Assembly (NCBI RefSeq): GCF_050485565.1
Contig: NZ_JBJHBQ010000001.1
Coordinates: 372,001 to 436,000 of the forward strand
From: Glycocaulis sp050485565
GTDB taxonomy: Bacteria; Pseudomonadota; Alphaproteobacteria; Caulobacterales; Maricaulaceae
Direction of reading: 5' to 3'
Length of the DNA stretch: 64,000 nt
Every line of letters starts with the position of its first letter. The first letter of the stretch is position 1. The translations under genes and the position numbers were made by a program. Below are positions 49,212 through 58,197 of this stretch, in pieces. Below the pieces are notes generated by a model. That model searched no databases and was not told the DNA's origin. It saw only the letters and a list, made by a program, of their open reading frames with translations.

Positions 49212-49828
49212 ACCAGCGGCCCGCCACACCCCGCTTTGCCGCCGGCAAGGCGGAGATGCTTGCGCCGGGCATGACGGTGGGGCTGTACGGGGGCAGTTTC
49301 GATCCGCCCCATGCCGGTCATCGCCATGTCGCCCTGACGGCCAGAAAGCGCCTGGGTCTTGATGCGGTATGGTGGCTGGTAGCGCCCCATAACCCGCTCA
49401 AAGCCGATGCGCCAGCCAGACTGCAAGCGCGGGTAGACGCCGTTTCGGCGCTGATCCCGGAGCCCGGCCATGTCATCAGCACGATCGAGGACCGGCTGGG
49501 CACCCGCTACACGATCGATATCATCCGTCATCTGACAGAGCGGTATCCGCAGGTCCGCTTTGTCTGGATCATGGGCGCGGACGGGCTTGGCAGTTTTCAC
49601 CGCTGGAGCAATTGGCGCGAGATTGCCGCGCGCGTGCCAATCTGCGTGATCGCGCGGGGCGGCACCCCGCTCAAATGGCGTCTGGGGCGGGCGGCGCGCC
49701 ATCTGGCGGGCGCACGTTTTCAGCCCGTGGCTGCGCGCGCGCTTGTGAAACGGGGCGCGCCGGGGTGGACATATATCACCGCGCCATTACATGCTGAGGC
49801 GTCCTCGCTCCTGCGCCGGGGGCGGTAG
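49208..49828 (+). CDS. nadD: Nicotinate-nucleotide adenylyltransferase
   Basis: Adenylates nicotinate mononucleotide in NAD synthesis. The 206 residues show the nucleotidyltransferase motif VGLYGGSFDPPHAGHRHVAL near residue 24, WWLVAPHNPLK, FVWIMGADGL-GSFHRW and the closing ITAPLHAEASSLLRR in place of the usual SSTxIR. The first ATG lies in the 4-bp overlap with obgE. Together with rsfS and rlmH it forms a widely conserved block, here interrupted by egtD. Confidence 0.93.
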   Translation: MNQRPATPRFAAGKAEMLAPGMTVGLYGGSFDPPHAGHRHVALTARKRLGLDAVWWLVAPHNPLKADAPARLQARVDAVSALIPEPGHVISTIEDRLGTRYTIDIIRHLTERYPQVRFVWIMGADGLGSFHRWSNWREIAARVPICVIARGGTPLKWRLGRAARHLAGARFQPVAARALVKRGAPGWTYITAPLHAEASSLLRRGR

Positions 49829-49861
49829 CAGCCCTCGTCCGAAGCGACCCCCAGACCTTCC

Positions 49862-50878
49862 ATGACCGAGCCCCGCAAGACGCCCAGCCAGACAGGCGGC
49901 CTGTCCTTCTTTGAAGACATGCATCCACCGGCAGCCGATTTCCGCGCCGATATTCTGGCCGGCCTGTCAAAGCCGCAAAAGGCGCTTCCGCCCAAATACT
50001 ATTATGATGAGGAAGGCTCGCGCCTGTTCGATGCCATTACCGAGCAGCCCGAATACTATGTCACCGGCACCGAGCTGGAGCTGATGCGCACTATCGGTCC
50101 GGAACTGCGTGAACTGGCGGGCGAAGGCGCGCTGGTGCTGGAGCCGGGTGCCGGATCCAGCGTGAAAATCCGGACATTGCTCGACGCGCTCGATAGCCCC
50201 AGCGCCTATGTCGGCATGGATATATCCGGCGACCATGTGCGAAGCGCGTGCGAGGCGCTGGCTGCTGATTATCCGTCGCTGGAGATTGGCGCGCTGTGCC
50301 ATGATTTCACCCAGAGCCTTGATGTGGCGGCCCTGCCGCTATCGGCCAAGGCCCATGCGGGCCGGCGGCTGGTATTCTTTCCCGGCTCGACGATCGGCAA
50401 TTTCGAGCTGATTGATGCGCTCGCCCTCTTGAAGACCCTGCGCGGCTGGCTGCGTGAGGGAGATGCGCTGCTGATCGGCGCGGACATGCGCAAAGCCTCC
50501 GAAGCGCTGGAGGCGGCCTATGATGACGAGGCCGGGGTAACGGCGGCTTTCAACCTCAATCTCATCGCCCGCATCAATCGCGAGCTGGACGGCGATATCG
50601 ATGCTGACGCCCTGCAGTACAAGGCATTCTGGAACCCGTACCGCTCGCGCGTGGAGATGTATCTGGTAGCCAGGCGTGACATGCATTTCACGGTCGGCGG
50701 GGAGCGCTTCGTGATCCGCAAGGACGAAACCATTCACATGGAAAACTCCCACAAATTCACGCTGGAAACCTTCCAGGACCTGGCTGCCAAGGCGGGCCTG
50801 CGCTCGCGCAAGGCGTGGGTTTCGGCACGTGAACCCTTTTCCATCCACTGGCTCGAACCGGCGGGCGAAGCGTGCTAG
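49862..50878 (+). CDS. egtD: EgtD-like L-histidine N-alpha-methyltransferase
   Basis: 338 residues of the DUF2260/EgtD SAM-methyltransferase family. It has PPKYYYDEEGSRLFDAITEQ, EYYVTGTELELM, LVLEPGAGSSVKIRTLLDAL, YVGMDISGDHV, VFFPGSTIGNF, LIGADMRKASEALEAAYDD and the end ENSHKFTLETF. EgtD trimethylates histidine to hercynine, the first step to ergothioneine; the EgtB partner is not in the window. It stands between nadD (33 bp) and rsfS (42 bp), where nothing is normally found. Confidence 0.88.
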   Translation: MTEPRKTPSQTGGLSFFEDMHPPAADFRADILAGLSKPQKALPPKYYYDEEGSRLFDAITEQPEYYVTGTELELMRTIGPELRELAGEGALVLEPGAGSSVKIRTLLDALDSPSAYVGMDISGDHVRSACEALAADYPSLEIGALCHDFTQSLDVAALPLSAKAHAGRRLVFFPGSTIGNFELIDALALLKTLRGWLREGDALLIGADMRKASEALEAAYDDEAGVTAAFNLNLIARINRELDGDIDADALQYKAFWNPYRSRVEMYLVARRDMHFTVGGERFVIRKDETIHMENSHKFTLETFQDLAAKAGLRSRKAWVSAREPFSIHWLEPAGEAC

Positions 50879-50920
50879 ACTGATTTTACTGGTCCCGCCC
50901 AAACAACAGGAGCTCCGGCA

Positions 50921-51322
50921 CTGCCCGTCGAACGCCAACGCAATGATACTGCGCCCGCCCCGGTAAGCCTGAAAGGCGGCCGGGAGCAAAGTGAAGCTCT
51001 CGAGGCCCTCGTCGTCAAAACACTCGACGATGACAAGGCAGAGGACATCGTATCCATAGATCTGACCGGCAAATCGCCCGTCACCGACTTCGTGGTCATC
51101 GCGAGCGGGCGGTCAAACCGTCATGTCGGCGCGCTGGCCGACCATTTGATGCGTGCGCTCAAAGAGAGCGGGCACGGCAATGTGAAGGTCGAGGGCCTGC
51201 AGGCCGCCGACTGGGTGCTGATTGATGCCGGGGATGTGATCGTCCACCTTTTCCGGCCTGAAGTGCGCAGCTTCTACGATCTGGAAAAGATGTGGGGCGG
51301 GGCGCCGGAAACGGCGGCCTGA
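50921..51322 (+). CDS. rsfS: Ribosomal silencing factor RsfS, apparent CTG start
   Basis: Binds L14 and blocks subunit joining in starvation. RsfS residues are plain: ALVVKTLDDDKAEDIVSIDL, GKSPVTDFVVIASGRSNRHV, DWVLIDAGDVIVHLFRPEVR, SFYDLEKMWGG. The coding frame is open back to the egtD stop (50876-50878), but between there and GTG 51092, which lies inside the conserved core, it holds no ATG, GTG or TTG. CTG 50921 has AGGAG 8 bp upstream and gives 133 residues (PVERQRNDTAPAP...). A CTG start is therefore inferred; ATC-type starts or a sequencing error are the alternatives. Confidence 0.85.
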   Translation: MPVERQRNDTAPAPVSLKGGREQSEALEALVVKTLDDDKAEDIVSIDLTGKSPVTDFVVIASGRSNRHVGALADHLMRALKESGHGNVKVEGLQAADWVLIDAGDVIVHLFRPEVRSFYDLEKMWGGAPETAA

Positions 51323-51329
51323 GCCGGAC

Positions 51330-51797
51330 TTGCGCATCGAGATCCGCGCGATTTCCCGCATCCGGCCGGGACCGGAGCGCACGCTTGTCGACAGCTATAT
51401 CGAGCGCGCCAATCATCATGGACGCGCTACCGGCCTTGGCCCGGTCAGCGAACGCGAGTTCGATACACGCACCCTGCAGGGCGCTGCTGCCGAAACCCGC
51501 GCGCTTGTGGAGGGCCTGACGTCCGGCCCCACCATCGCACTGGACGAGCGGGGCAAGCAGATGGATTCGCGTGAGTTTTCACAGATGATCGGACGCGAGC
51601 GTGATCAGGGTGCACGCGAGATGCAGTTTCTCATCGGCGGCGCAGACGGGTTTGACCACAGCCTCCTGCCCGGCGGTGTGCGGCTTTTGTCCTTCGGACA
51701 CATGGTCTGGCCGCACAAGCTGGTGCGCGTCATGCTGGCAGAACAGATTTACCGGGCCAGCGCACTATTGTCCGGCGCGCCCTATCACCGGGACTGA
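51330..51797 (+). CDS. rlmH: 23S rRNA pseudouridine-1915 N3-methyltransferase
   Basis: 155 residues of the SPOUT RlmH family: MRIEIRAISRIRPGPERTLV at the start, LDERGKQMDSREFSQMI, the knot glycine loop QFLIGGADGFD, and LSFGHMVWPHKLVRVMLAEQ with the final PYHRD. It methylates the pseudouridine in helix 69 of 23S rRNA. The start is TTG 51330, 7 bp behind rsfS; no ATG fits. Two unusual starts in a row may keep expression low. Confidence 0.92.
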   Translation: MRIEIRAISRIRPGPERTLVDSYIERANHHGRATGLGPVSEREFDTRTLQGAAAETRALVEGLTSGPTIALDERGKQMDSREFSQMIGRERDQGAREMQFLIGGADGFDHSLLPGGVRLLSFGHMVWPHKLVRVMLAEQIYRASALLSGAPYHRD

Positions 51798-51808
51798 AGG
51801 CCGGCACA

Positions 51809-53020
51809 ATGAGCGCGCTCCTCCTTGCCATCGCCCTGTTGCAGACACCGCCTGATCCCCAGGAGATCGAGGCGATGGAGGAAACCGCCCGCGAGACGCG
51901 CGCCATCAGCGAAGCGCGCGAGGCAGAGGCCGATGCCCTGCGCCGCGAGATTGCCGATCTGCAGGCACGCCTTGTGGAAGCCGGCTCACGGGTACAGGCC
52001 CGCGAGGCGGATGCAGACGCCGCCGAGGCGCGGCTGGCCGAGCTGGAGGCGGAGGAGGACGCGCTGCGCACCCGGCTGGCGCGTGAGAGGCAAAGTCTGG
52101 CTGACGTGCTGGCCGCCCTGCAGAGGCTGGAGATGAACGCGCCGCCTGCTCTGGCCGTCAGCCCGGATGATGCCAGCGAGGCAGCGCGCGCAGCCGGTCT
52201 GCTTGCCGCCATCGCGCCTGAACTGGAGCGGCGCGCGAGTGCGCTGCGCAGCGATATCGAGGCGCTGGCGCGTTTGCGCGAAGAGCTGTCCGGACAGCGC
52301 GAGACGGTCGAGACGGCCCGCGATGCGCTGGCGGCGGTGCGGGCGCAGGTGGAGGCCCTGATTGCGGAGCGGCGCCAGGCTGAAACGGCCCTGCGGCGCG
52401 AAGCGGGTGATCTGGCCAGTCAGGCCGCCCGGATCGCCGCCGAAGCCCGCTCCCTGCGTCAGCTCTGGGAGGAGATCACACAGCTGGCCGATATCTCGCC
52501 CCGGCTGTCACCCATACGTGAGCGCCGCGCCGCCATGATGGCAGATGTCGCGATGCTGGAGGGCGAGACACTGCTCTCGGCCCTGCCGGTCGAGGCGGCG
52601 GCTTCCGGACCGGGGTTTGGCGATATGCGCGGACGCCTGCGCCCGCCCGCAGAAGGGCGCGTCTCCAGCCGCGCGGGCGAGCCCGGACCGGACGGAATCC
52701 GGCGCGACGGGCTGTGGCTGGAAGCGCGCAGCGGCGGGCAGGTGTCAGCGCCGTTTGACGGAATGGTGGTTTTTGCCGGACCCTTCCAGAGCTTTGACGC
52801 GGTGGTGATGATAAACACGACAGACGGCTACACCCTTATTCTTGGCGGAATTGGCCTGCTTTATGCTGAGGAAGGGCAAAGTGTGCTGGCGGGAGAACCG
52901 ATCGGACTCATGCCGGAGCGTGAAATTCCGCCGCCGAGACTATATTATGAGGTAAGACGGGGTACCGGAGCCGCCGAGAACCCCGAAAACTGGCTAAGAG
53001 CCGAGTATCGGGTCCGCTGA
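51809..53020 (+). CDS. EnvC-like murein hydrolase activator with degenerate LytM domain
   Basis: 403 residues. A short hydrophobic N-terminus (MSALLLAIALLQ) acts as signal. A long coiled coil follows (~15-240) rich in Glu, Ala and Arg. A C-terminal M23/LytM-like fold (~285-400) has GLWLEARSGGQVSAPFDGMV, VVMINTTDGYTLILGGIGLL and PRLYYEVRRG. The metal ligands of active M23 enzymes (HxxxD and HxH) are absent, as in EnvC, which activates amidases during division. Between rlmH (11 bp) and ctpA (16 bp), the normal neighbours. Confidence 0.85.
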   Translation: MSALLLAIALLQTPPDPQEIEAMEETARETRAISEAREAEADALRREIADLQARLVEAGSRVQAREADADAAEARLAELEAEEDALRTRLARERQSLADVLAALQRLEMNAPPALAVSPDDASEAARAAGLLAAIAPELERRASALRSDIEALARLREELSGQRETVETARDALAAVRAQVEALIAERRQAETALRREAGDLASQAARIAAEARSLRQLWEEITQLADISPRLSPIRERRAAMMADVAMLEGETLLSALPVEAAASGPGFGDMRGRLRPPAEGRVSSRAGEPGPDGIRRDGLWLEARSGGQVSAPFDGMVVFAGPFQSFDAVVMINTTDGYTLILGGIGLLYAEEGQSVLAGEPIGLMPEREIPPPRLYYEVRRGTGAAENPENWLRAEYRVR

Positions 53021-53036
53021 CAGACAGGACGAATTC

Positions 53037-54344
53037 ATGCGCTTGCACATTATCGCTTCAGCCATTGCCTTTGGTATAGGCGCAGCGGCTTTGGCCGTTT
53101 CGGCGCAGGGCGAAGAGCGGAGCCGGGACGCGACCTTCCGGCAGCTGGAGCTGTTCGGTGACATATTGAGCCGGATCGAGTCCGACTATGTCAGCCACCC
53201 GGATCAGGTCGAGCTGATCGAGGCGGCCATTAATGGCATGCTGGGCTCGCTCGATCCCCATTCGGCCTATCTCAACGCCGATGCGTTTCAGGACATGCAA
53301 GTGTCAACACGCGGCGAATATGGCGGGCTGGGCATCGAGGTGACGCTGCGTGACGACTTTGTCACCGTGGTTTCGCCCATTGCCGAAACACCTGCAGACC
53401 GGGCCGGCATCGAGCCGGAGGACCGCATCATCGCCGTTGATGGCGAGTCCATGATCGGTGTGGGTATTGACGTCGCAGTGGAGCGGATGCGCGGACCGGC
53501 CGGTGAACCTGTCACGATTACCATCGCGCGCGACGGGGTGGAGCCGTTCGACGTAACGATCGTACGCGCCATTATTGAAGTGCGCTCGGTGATCTACCGC
53601 ATGGAAGCCAACAATACCCCCTATTTGCGTATCACCACATTCAACGAACATACGACCGAGGCCACCATGCGGGCCCTCAACGATCTGAGCGAAGCCTATG
53701 GTGGCCCGCTGCCGGGCCTTGTTCTGGACCTGCGCTCCAATCCGGGCGGTCTGCTGGACCAGTCCGTGTCGGTGTCCGATCTGTTCCTGAGCGGCGGGGA
53801 GGTTGTGTCCACCCGTGGCCGCGACGCGCGCAACACCTATCGCTTCAATGCCCGCCCGGGCGATGTTCTGGACGGAGCGCCGATAGTGGTGCTTATCAAT
53901 GCCGGTTCTGCCAGCGCCTCCGAGATCGTCGCGGGCGCGTTACGCGACCGGGAACGCGGCGTGCTGATGGGTACCAACAGCTTTGGCAAAGGCTCCATGC
54001 AGACCGTCATTCCGCTGCGGGGCGGACGCGACGGGGCGCTGCGCCTGACCACGGCGCGCTATTACACCCCCTCTGGCACCTCCATTCAGGCGACCGGCCT
54101 GGAGCCGGATATCGCCGTGGCTTTCCGCCGTCCGCGCGAAGGCGAGACAAACCGGTTCAGCGAAGCCAATCTGCGCAATGCCCTGACCCATGAGAGCGGG
54201 ACCGAACGGCGCGAACGCGAGGATATGGAGTATCCGCCCGAAGACTGGCCGGCAGATGAGGATTACCAGCTTCACCGCGCCATCGAGCAATTGTCGAGCA
54301 TGATGGAGCGGCGCGAGGCGCGCGCAGGGAGCGGGGGCCGGTAA
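53037..54344 (+). CDS. ctpA: C-terminal processing peptidase CtpA (S41)
   Basis: 435 residues. Signal peptide MRLHIIASAIAFGIGAAALA. An N-terminal helical part carries GMLGSLDPHSAYLNAD. A PDZ domain (~85-170) has GIEVTLRDDFVTVVSPIAE and AGIEPEDRIIAVDGE. The S41 catalytic domain has LVLDLRSNPGGLLDQSV, nucleophile serine in INAGSASASEIVAGAL, and the lysine in NSFGKGSMQTVIPL. Periplasmic protease cutting at C-termini of envelope proteins. Followed by a 137-bp gap with a CtrA-like site. Confidence 0.93.
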   Translation: MRLHIIASAIAFGIGAAALAVSAQGEERSRDATFRQLELFGDILSRIESDYVSHPDQVELIEAAINGMLGSLDPHSAYLNADAFQDMQVSTRGEYGGLGIEVTLRDDFVTVVSPIAETPADRAGIEPEDRIIAVDGESMIGVGIDVAVERMRGPAGEPVTITIARDGVEPFDVTIVRAIIEVRSVIYRMEANNTPYLRITTFNEHTTEATMRALNDLSEAYGGPLPGLVLDLRSNPGGLLDQSVSVSDLFLSGGEVVSTRGRDARNTYRFNARPGDVLDGAPIVVLINAGSASASEIVAGALRDRERGVLMGTNSFGKGSMQTVIPLRGGRDGALRLTTARYYTPSGTSIQATGLEPDIAVAFRRPREGETNRFSEANLRNALTHESGTERREREDMEYPPEDWPADEDYQLHRAIEQLSSMMERREARAGSGGR

Positions 54345-54377
54345 AACCCGCACCGGCCTTACCGGCTTGCGCGGACA

Positions 54378-54392
54378 TTAACCTTTCCTTAC
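54378..54392 (+). promoter_or_regulatory. CtrA-like half-conserved site
   Basis: TTAA, 7 bp, TTAC (consensus TTAA-N7-TTAA) about 90 bp before the yibQ start. One mismatch; a chance match is possible. Confidence 0.28.
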
Positions 54393-54481
54393 CCCGGCGC
54401 ATTGAATGGTCTTGCATGTCAGCGTGCCGATGAGTTCTGCTCGTCAGTACGCCTTCACCTGTTCAGGCAAAACCGGACACC

Positions 54482-55642
54482 ATGCCCGCCCGCCAGACAT
54501 CCGACACGCCGCCTTTGCGCAATCCGCTGATCGCGGCTGCCTGCCTGTTTGCAGCAGCAGGGCTGGTGTTTGCGGCCGTCGTCTTTCTCGCTCCCGAGCC
54601 CGAGACCGGGACAGCCGCGCGCGCGGCGCTGGACAGGCCCGCCAGCGATGACGAAATTATCGAGGTGGCGGAAATTCCGGCGGCAAGCCCGGCCATATTC
54701 GCCGAAGGCGAGGAAGACGAGAGTTTCAGCCTTCCGGGTGTACGCGAAACGCAGGACGTGCTGGGCGGCGAGGTGGAACCGCCTCCGGGCAGCAATGCGG
54801 CGCGCGCACTGGCGCTGGCGCGCGTGTCCAATGTTCCCCATGCCGGCCTGTATGAGGACGGCCCCGGCGGGCCGTTGCCCATTATCGCCGCCGATGGACG
54901 ACGCCCCTCTACGGCCTATGCTCGCCCCTTCGAGGCTGAGCCGGGCACGCCCGTCATTGCCGTGATTGTCGGCGGGCTGGGGGTAAGCGAGTCCCTGACG
55001 CAGGCCGCCATAGACTCGCTGCCGCCGGAGATAACCCTGTCCTTTGTGCCTTATGCGCGTGATCTGCAAAGCTGGATGAACCGGGCGCGCGCAGCCGGCC
55101 ATGAAGTGATGATCGAACTGCCCATGGAGCCGTTTGACTATCCCAACAATGACCCCGGCCCGCACACCCTGCTGGCCGATGCCAGCGAGGCGGAGAATAT
55201 GCGCCGCCTTCACTGGCTGCTCTCACGCGCGTCAGGCTATTTCGGCGTTACCAACTATCTCGGCGCTCGCCTTTCCGGTTCAGAGGCAGCGCTGGCGCGC
55301 ATCTACCGCGAGGCAGGCGAGCGCGGGCTGACCATCTTCCATGACGGTGCCGGACGCCCCGGCGCAGCCTCGGCCGCTGCTGCGCGGGCCGGCACCCCGC
55401 TGGCGCTGGCCGAGCGGGTGATTGACGCTGACCCCAGCGCGCGCGCGATAGATGCCAGGCTGCTGGAGCTGGAGGCGCTGGCTATCCAGAACGGGCATTC
55501 ATTGGGCTCCGGCTTTGCCTACCCGGTCACGGTCACCGCGCTGCAAAGCTGGGCAGAGGGCCTTGAGCGGCGTGGCTATCAGCTTGCGCCAGCCTCTCAT
55601 GTCGCCAATATCCGCGAGGACCGCGCCGGTCAGGGAACATGA
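54482..55642 (+). CDS. Divergent polysaccharide deacetylase family protein (YibQ-like)
   Basis: 386 residues. One N-terminal membrane helix (LIAAACLFAAAGLVFAAVVF) anchors a periplasmic part. An acidic linker (~50-140) leads to a NodB-related barrel with PVIAVIVGGLGVSESLTQAA, EITLSFVPYARDLQSWMNRA, EVMIELPMEPFDYPNNDPG and FGVTNYLGARLSGSEAALAR. It belongs to a family whose deacetylase activity is doubtful. It regularly follows envC-ctpA, pointing to cell envelope work. The stop overlaps rppH by 4 bp. Confidence 0.83.
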   Translation: MPARQTSDTPPLRNPLIAAACLFAAAGLVFAAVVFLAPEPETGTAARAALDRPASDDEIIEVAEIPAASPAIFAEGEEDESFSLPGVRETQDVLGGEVEPPPGSNAARALALARVSNVPHAGLYEDGPGGPLPIIAADGRRPSTAYARPFEAEPGTPVIAVIVGGLGVSESLTQAAIDSLPPEITLSFVPYARDLQSWMNRARAAGHEVMIELPMEPFDYPNNDPGPHTLLADASEAENMRRLHWLLSRASGYFGVTNYLGARLSGSEAALARIYREAGERGLTIFHDGAGRPGAASAAAARAGTPLALAERVIDADPSARAIDARLLELEALAIQNGHSLGSGFAYPVTVTALQSWAEGLERRGYQLAPASHVANIREDRAGQGT

Positions 55643-56145
55643 GCACCGTGCATGACCCGGCGGCGCTTGCCGCTTACCGGCCCAATGCCGGCATCGTCCT
55701 GTTCAACCGGGACGGGCTGACCTGGGTTGGCAAGCGCTTTCAGGAGGCGGGTCCGTGGATGTGGCAATGGCCGCAAGGGGGTATGGACGCGGGCGAAGAC
55801 CCTGAAGCGGCTGCCTACCGGGAGCTTTACGAAGAGACCGGCATCCACACAGATCAGGTGGAAATGCTCGGCTCCATCAATGCGTGGCTGACCTATGATT
55901 TCCCGCCCGAAGTGCTGGCGCTGCGCAAGAAGAACTGGAAAGGCCAGCGCCAGCGCTGGTTCGCCTTCCGCTTTCTGGGCACAGATTCCGATTTCGACCT
56001 CACGGCCGTGCCACCGCAGGAATTTGAAGCTTTCCGTTGGGTCGCACTCCAAGAGGTGCCAGAGCTGATCATCCCGTGGAAGCGGCCCGTGTATGAAGAG
56101 GTCGTGCGGGCGTTTTCGGCGTTTGGTCAGCGCGCCCGTCCCTGA
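55639..56145 (+). CDS. rppH: RNA pyrophosphohydrolase
   Basis: 168-residue Nudix hydrolase that removes pyrophosphate from mRNA 5' ends, triggering decay. YRPNAGIVLFNRDGLTWVGK at the start, WQWPQGGMDAGEDPE, then the Nudix box AAYRELYEETGI, and KNWKGQRQRWFAFRFLG typical of RppH. Coupled to yibQ by a 4-bp overlap. The following serine hydrolase starts 124 bp later. Confidence 0.93.
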   Translation: MSTVHDPAALAAYRPNAGIVLFNRDGLTWVGKRFQEAGPWMWQWPQGGMDAGEDPEAAAYRELYEETGIHTDQVEMLGSINAWLTYDFPPEVLALRKKNWKGQRQRWFAFRFLGTDSDFDLTAVPPQEFEAFRWVALQEVPELIIPWKRPVYEEVVRAFSAFGQRARP

Positions 56146-56269
56146 ACCCAGCCTCCTCCAGACCGCCAAGGTAAGCCGGCCTACTCAGGCCCGGACACCC
56201 CTCGCGCATCCAATCGCCCGGCAAGGCGCATCATACCCTGAAGACCAACAAGCAGGGGATGCTGCCACC

Positions 56270-58114
56270 ATGATCCGATCCATTGCCGCCGCCGTGACCG
56301 CGCTGGTCCTGTCCAGCGCCGCGGCCTTGCCTGAAGAAGCCTCGGTGGATATCGAGGCACTTGACCAGCGCCTTGCCGACATCATGGAAGCGCGCAACGT
56401 CGTTGGCGCCAGTGTCGCCATTATGGACGCGGACAGCATCATCTTCGCGCGCGGCTATGGCCATGCCGACCGCGAGGCGGGGATCACCGCCACCGCCGAC
56501 ACGCCGTTCAGGGCCGGTTCGGTCTCCAAGCTCTTCACCGCGCTGGCAGCCGTTCGCCTCGCCGAGGCAGGGGCGATTGATCTTGACGCGCCGCTTCGCT
56601 CTGTCGCGCCGGACATTGCGTTTACCAACCGGTTCGAAAGCGAGCATCCGGTGCGTCTCGTCCACCTGCTCGAACACACGGCAGGGTGGGACGACATCCA
56701 GCCGCAGGAATATCGCAGCTTTCCGGAAGGCACACGGCTCGTGGACGGGCTCGCCGACAATCCGCGCTCGCGTACGGCGCGCTGGGCGCCCGGCCTTTAC
56801 GCCAGCTACTCCAATTCCGGCGCCGCTGCGATCGGGCGGGTGATAGAGATCGCGACCGGCAGCCCTTTCGAGACCGCTGTTCAGGATCTTGTCCTTGCCC
56901 CGCTGGGGCTTGAAAGCGCGAGTTTTGACCAGGACTCGCCTGAGCGGCGGATAGCCAGCTATGCCAACGCAGATGAGCGCGCGCAGTTCGTCCGTATCTG
57001 GGCCTCGCCCGCCGGGGCTCTGTCCATCGGTGCGCGTGATCTTGCCGAGGTCGGCAGGGTCTTGCTGGCGGGCGGCGACGGGTTTGTCGGCGCGCAGTCG
57101 GTAGCCCGCATGGAGAACGGTGAGACGGGCCGCGCCGCGCAGGCCGGAATACCGCATTACGGGCTGGGCCTGTACCACTGGCGCGCGGCGAACGGTGAGT
57201 GGATCGGTCATGGCGGTGCCATTGACCGGGCACAGGCCGAGCTCTTCTATGACCGCGCCTCGGGCCTCGGCTACGCGCTGATGGTCAATACCGGCGGGCG
57301 CGGCATGGCAGAAATGCGCATCGCCTTGCGTGAAGCGCTGGGCGGCCCCCGTGCGGAGCCGCAGGCCGAGGCCGATTGGCAGATGCCCGATGGCGTGGCC
57401 GGTATCTATCGCAGCATCAATCCGCGTCAGGAAATGTTCCGCGCCATAACAGACCTGATGCAGGCCGAGCGCGTCTGGCAGTGCGGCAATGAGCTGTGCG
57501 TTGCAACCGGGTTTGGCGGAGAGCCCCGGCGCTATACCTCCATGGGCGATGGGCGCTACTTCATCGCGGACCAGCCACACCGCCGCCTGTTCCTGATCCC
57601 GGATGACGCGGGCGGCCACGAGCTGGTCTACAGCGATGGGGAGAGCTGGAAACGCTCAAGCTGGCTGCGCATGGGCGGACCTGTCGCGATGTGGATTGCC
57701 ACTGCACTGGCGATTGTTGCCGGGCTTGTAACCCTCCTAGTCTGGGCGGCAGGCAGGCTGTTTGGCCAGTTCAAAAACTCCCATCGCTGGCGGGTCTGGC
57801 TGTGGCCAAGCCTGTCGATTGCTGCGCTGGCCGTGGGTGCGGGCGCGTTCTTCGCCCTGTCATCGGGCGATGTTCTGGCAAATCTTGCAGGCCCGTCACC
57901 GCTGGGCCGCACCTTCCAGCTTGCCACCTTCGTCTTTGGACCGCTTGCCCTGATCGGAATATGGGCATCATTCAGGGCCAGCGACGTGCGCCTGTTCGCC
58001 CGCCTGCAGGCTGGTCTGACCAGCGCCTTGCTGGCGCTCTGCTGGAGCTGGATGGCGGTTTATGGCTGGGCGGGGCTGACGCCCTGGAGCTACACGCCTG
58101 TCGTAAGCGGATAG
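56270..58114 (+). CDS. Second exported S12 serine hydrolase with C-terminal membrane helices
   Basis: 614 residues, same build as the protein at 40761. Signal peptide MIRSIAAAVTALVLSSAAAL. The S12 domain has the nucleophile FRAGSVSKLFTAL, YASYSNSG and the GHGGAIDRAQ element. A beta-rich middle follows, then four predicted membrane helices in the last ~150 residues (VAMWIATALAIVAGLVTLLV and others). The ATG 56270 with GGGG upstream is preferred over starts inside rppH. Substrate unknown; possibly a D-peptide. It ends before a bidirectional terminator shared with the ATP synthase operon. Confidence 0.8.
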   Translation: MIRSIAAAVTALVLSSAAALPEEASVDIEALDQRLADIMEARNVVGASVAIMDADSIIFARGYGHADREAGITATADTPFRAGSVSKLFTALAAVRLAEAGAIDLDAPLRSVAPDIAFTNRFESEHPVRLVHLLEHTAGWDDIQPQEYRSFPEGTRLVDGLADNPRSRTARWAPGLYASYSNSGAAAIGRVIEIATGSPFETAVQDLVLAPLGLESASFDQDSPERRIASYANADERAQFVRIWASPAGALSIGARDLAEVGRVLLAGGDGFVGAQSVARMENGETGRAAQAGIPHYGLGLYHWRAANGEWIGHGGAIDRAQAELFYDRASGLGYALMVNTGGRGMAEMRIALREALGGPRAEPQAEADWQMPDGVAGIYRSINPRQEMFRAITDLMQAERVWQCGNELCVATGFGGEPRRYTSMGDGRYFIADQPHRRLFLIPDDAGGHELVYSDGESWKRSSWLRMGGPVAMWIATALAIVAGLVTLLVWAAGRLFGQFKNSHRWRVWLWPSLSIAALAVGAGAFFALSSGDVLANLAGPSPLGRTFQLATFVFGPLALIGIWASFRASDVRLFARLQAGLTSALLALCWSWMAVYGWAGLTPWSYTPVVSG

Positions 58115-58136
58115 CCCGGTACCCATTGGCCAAATG

Positions 58137-58169
58137 AAAACCCCCGCACCGGCTGGTGCGGGGGTTTTT
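58137..58169. terminator. Bidirectional terminator
   Basis: A 14-bp perfect stem (58137-58150 with 58155-58168, loop GGCT) with A-run on one side and T-run on the other serves both the serine hydrolase gene and, leftward, the atp operon. Confidence 0.93.
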
Positions 58170-58197
58170 CAAGTCCGTAACGGAAAGGACGCTCGCC

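Noticed and set aside
51092..51322. rsfS starting at GTG 51092 (76 residues)
   Set aside because: This would remove conserved residues such as the KTLDDDKAEDI region, which is plainly coded upstream in the same frame.
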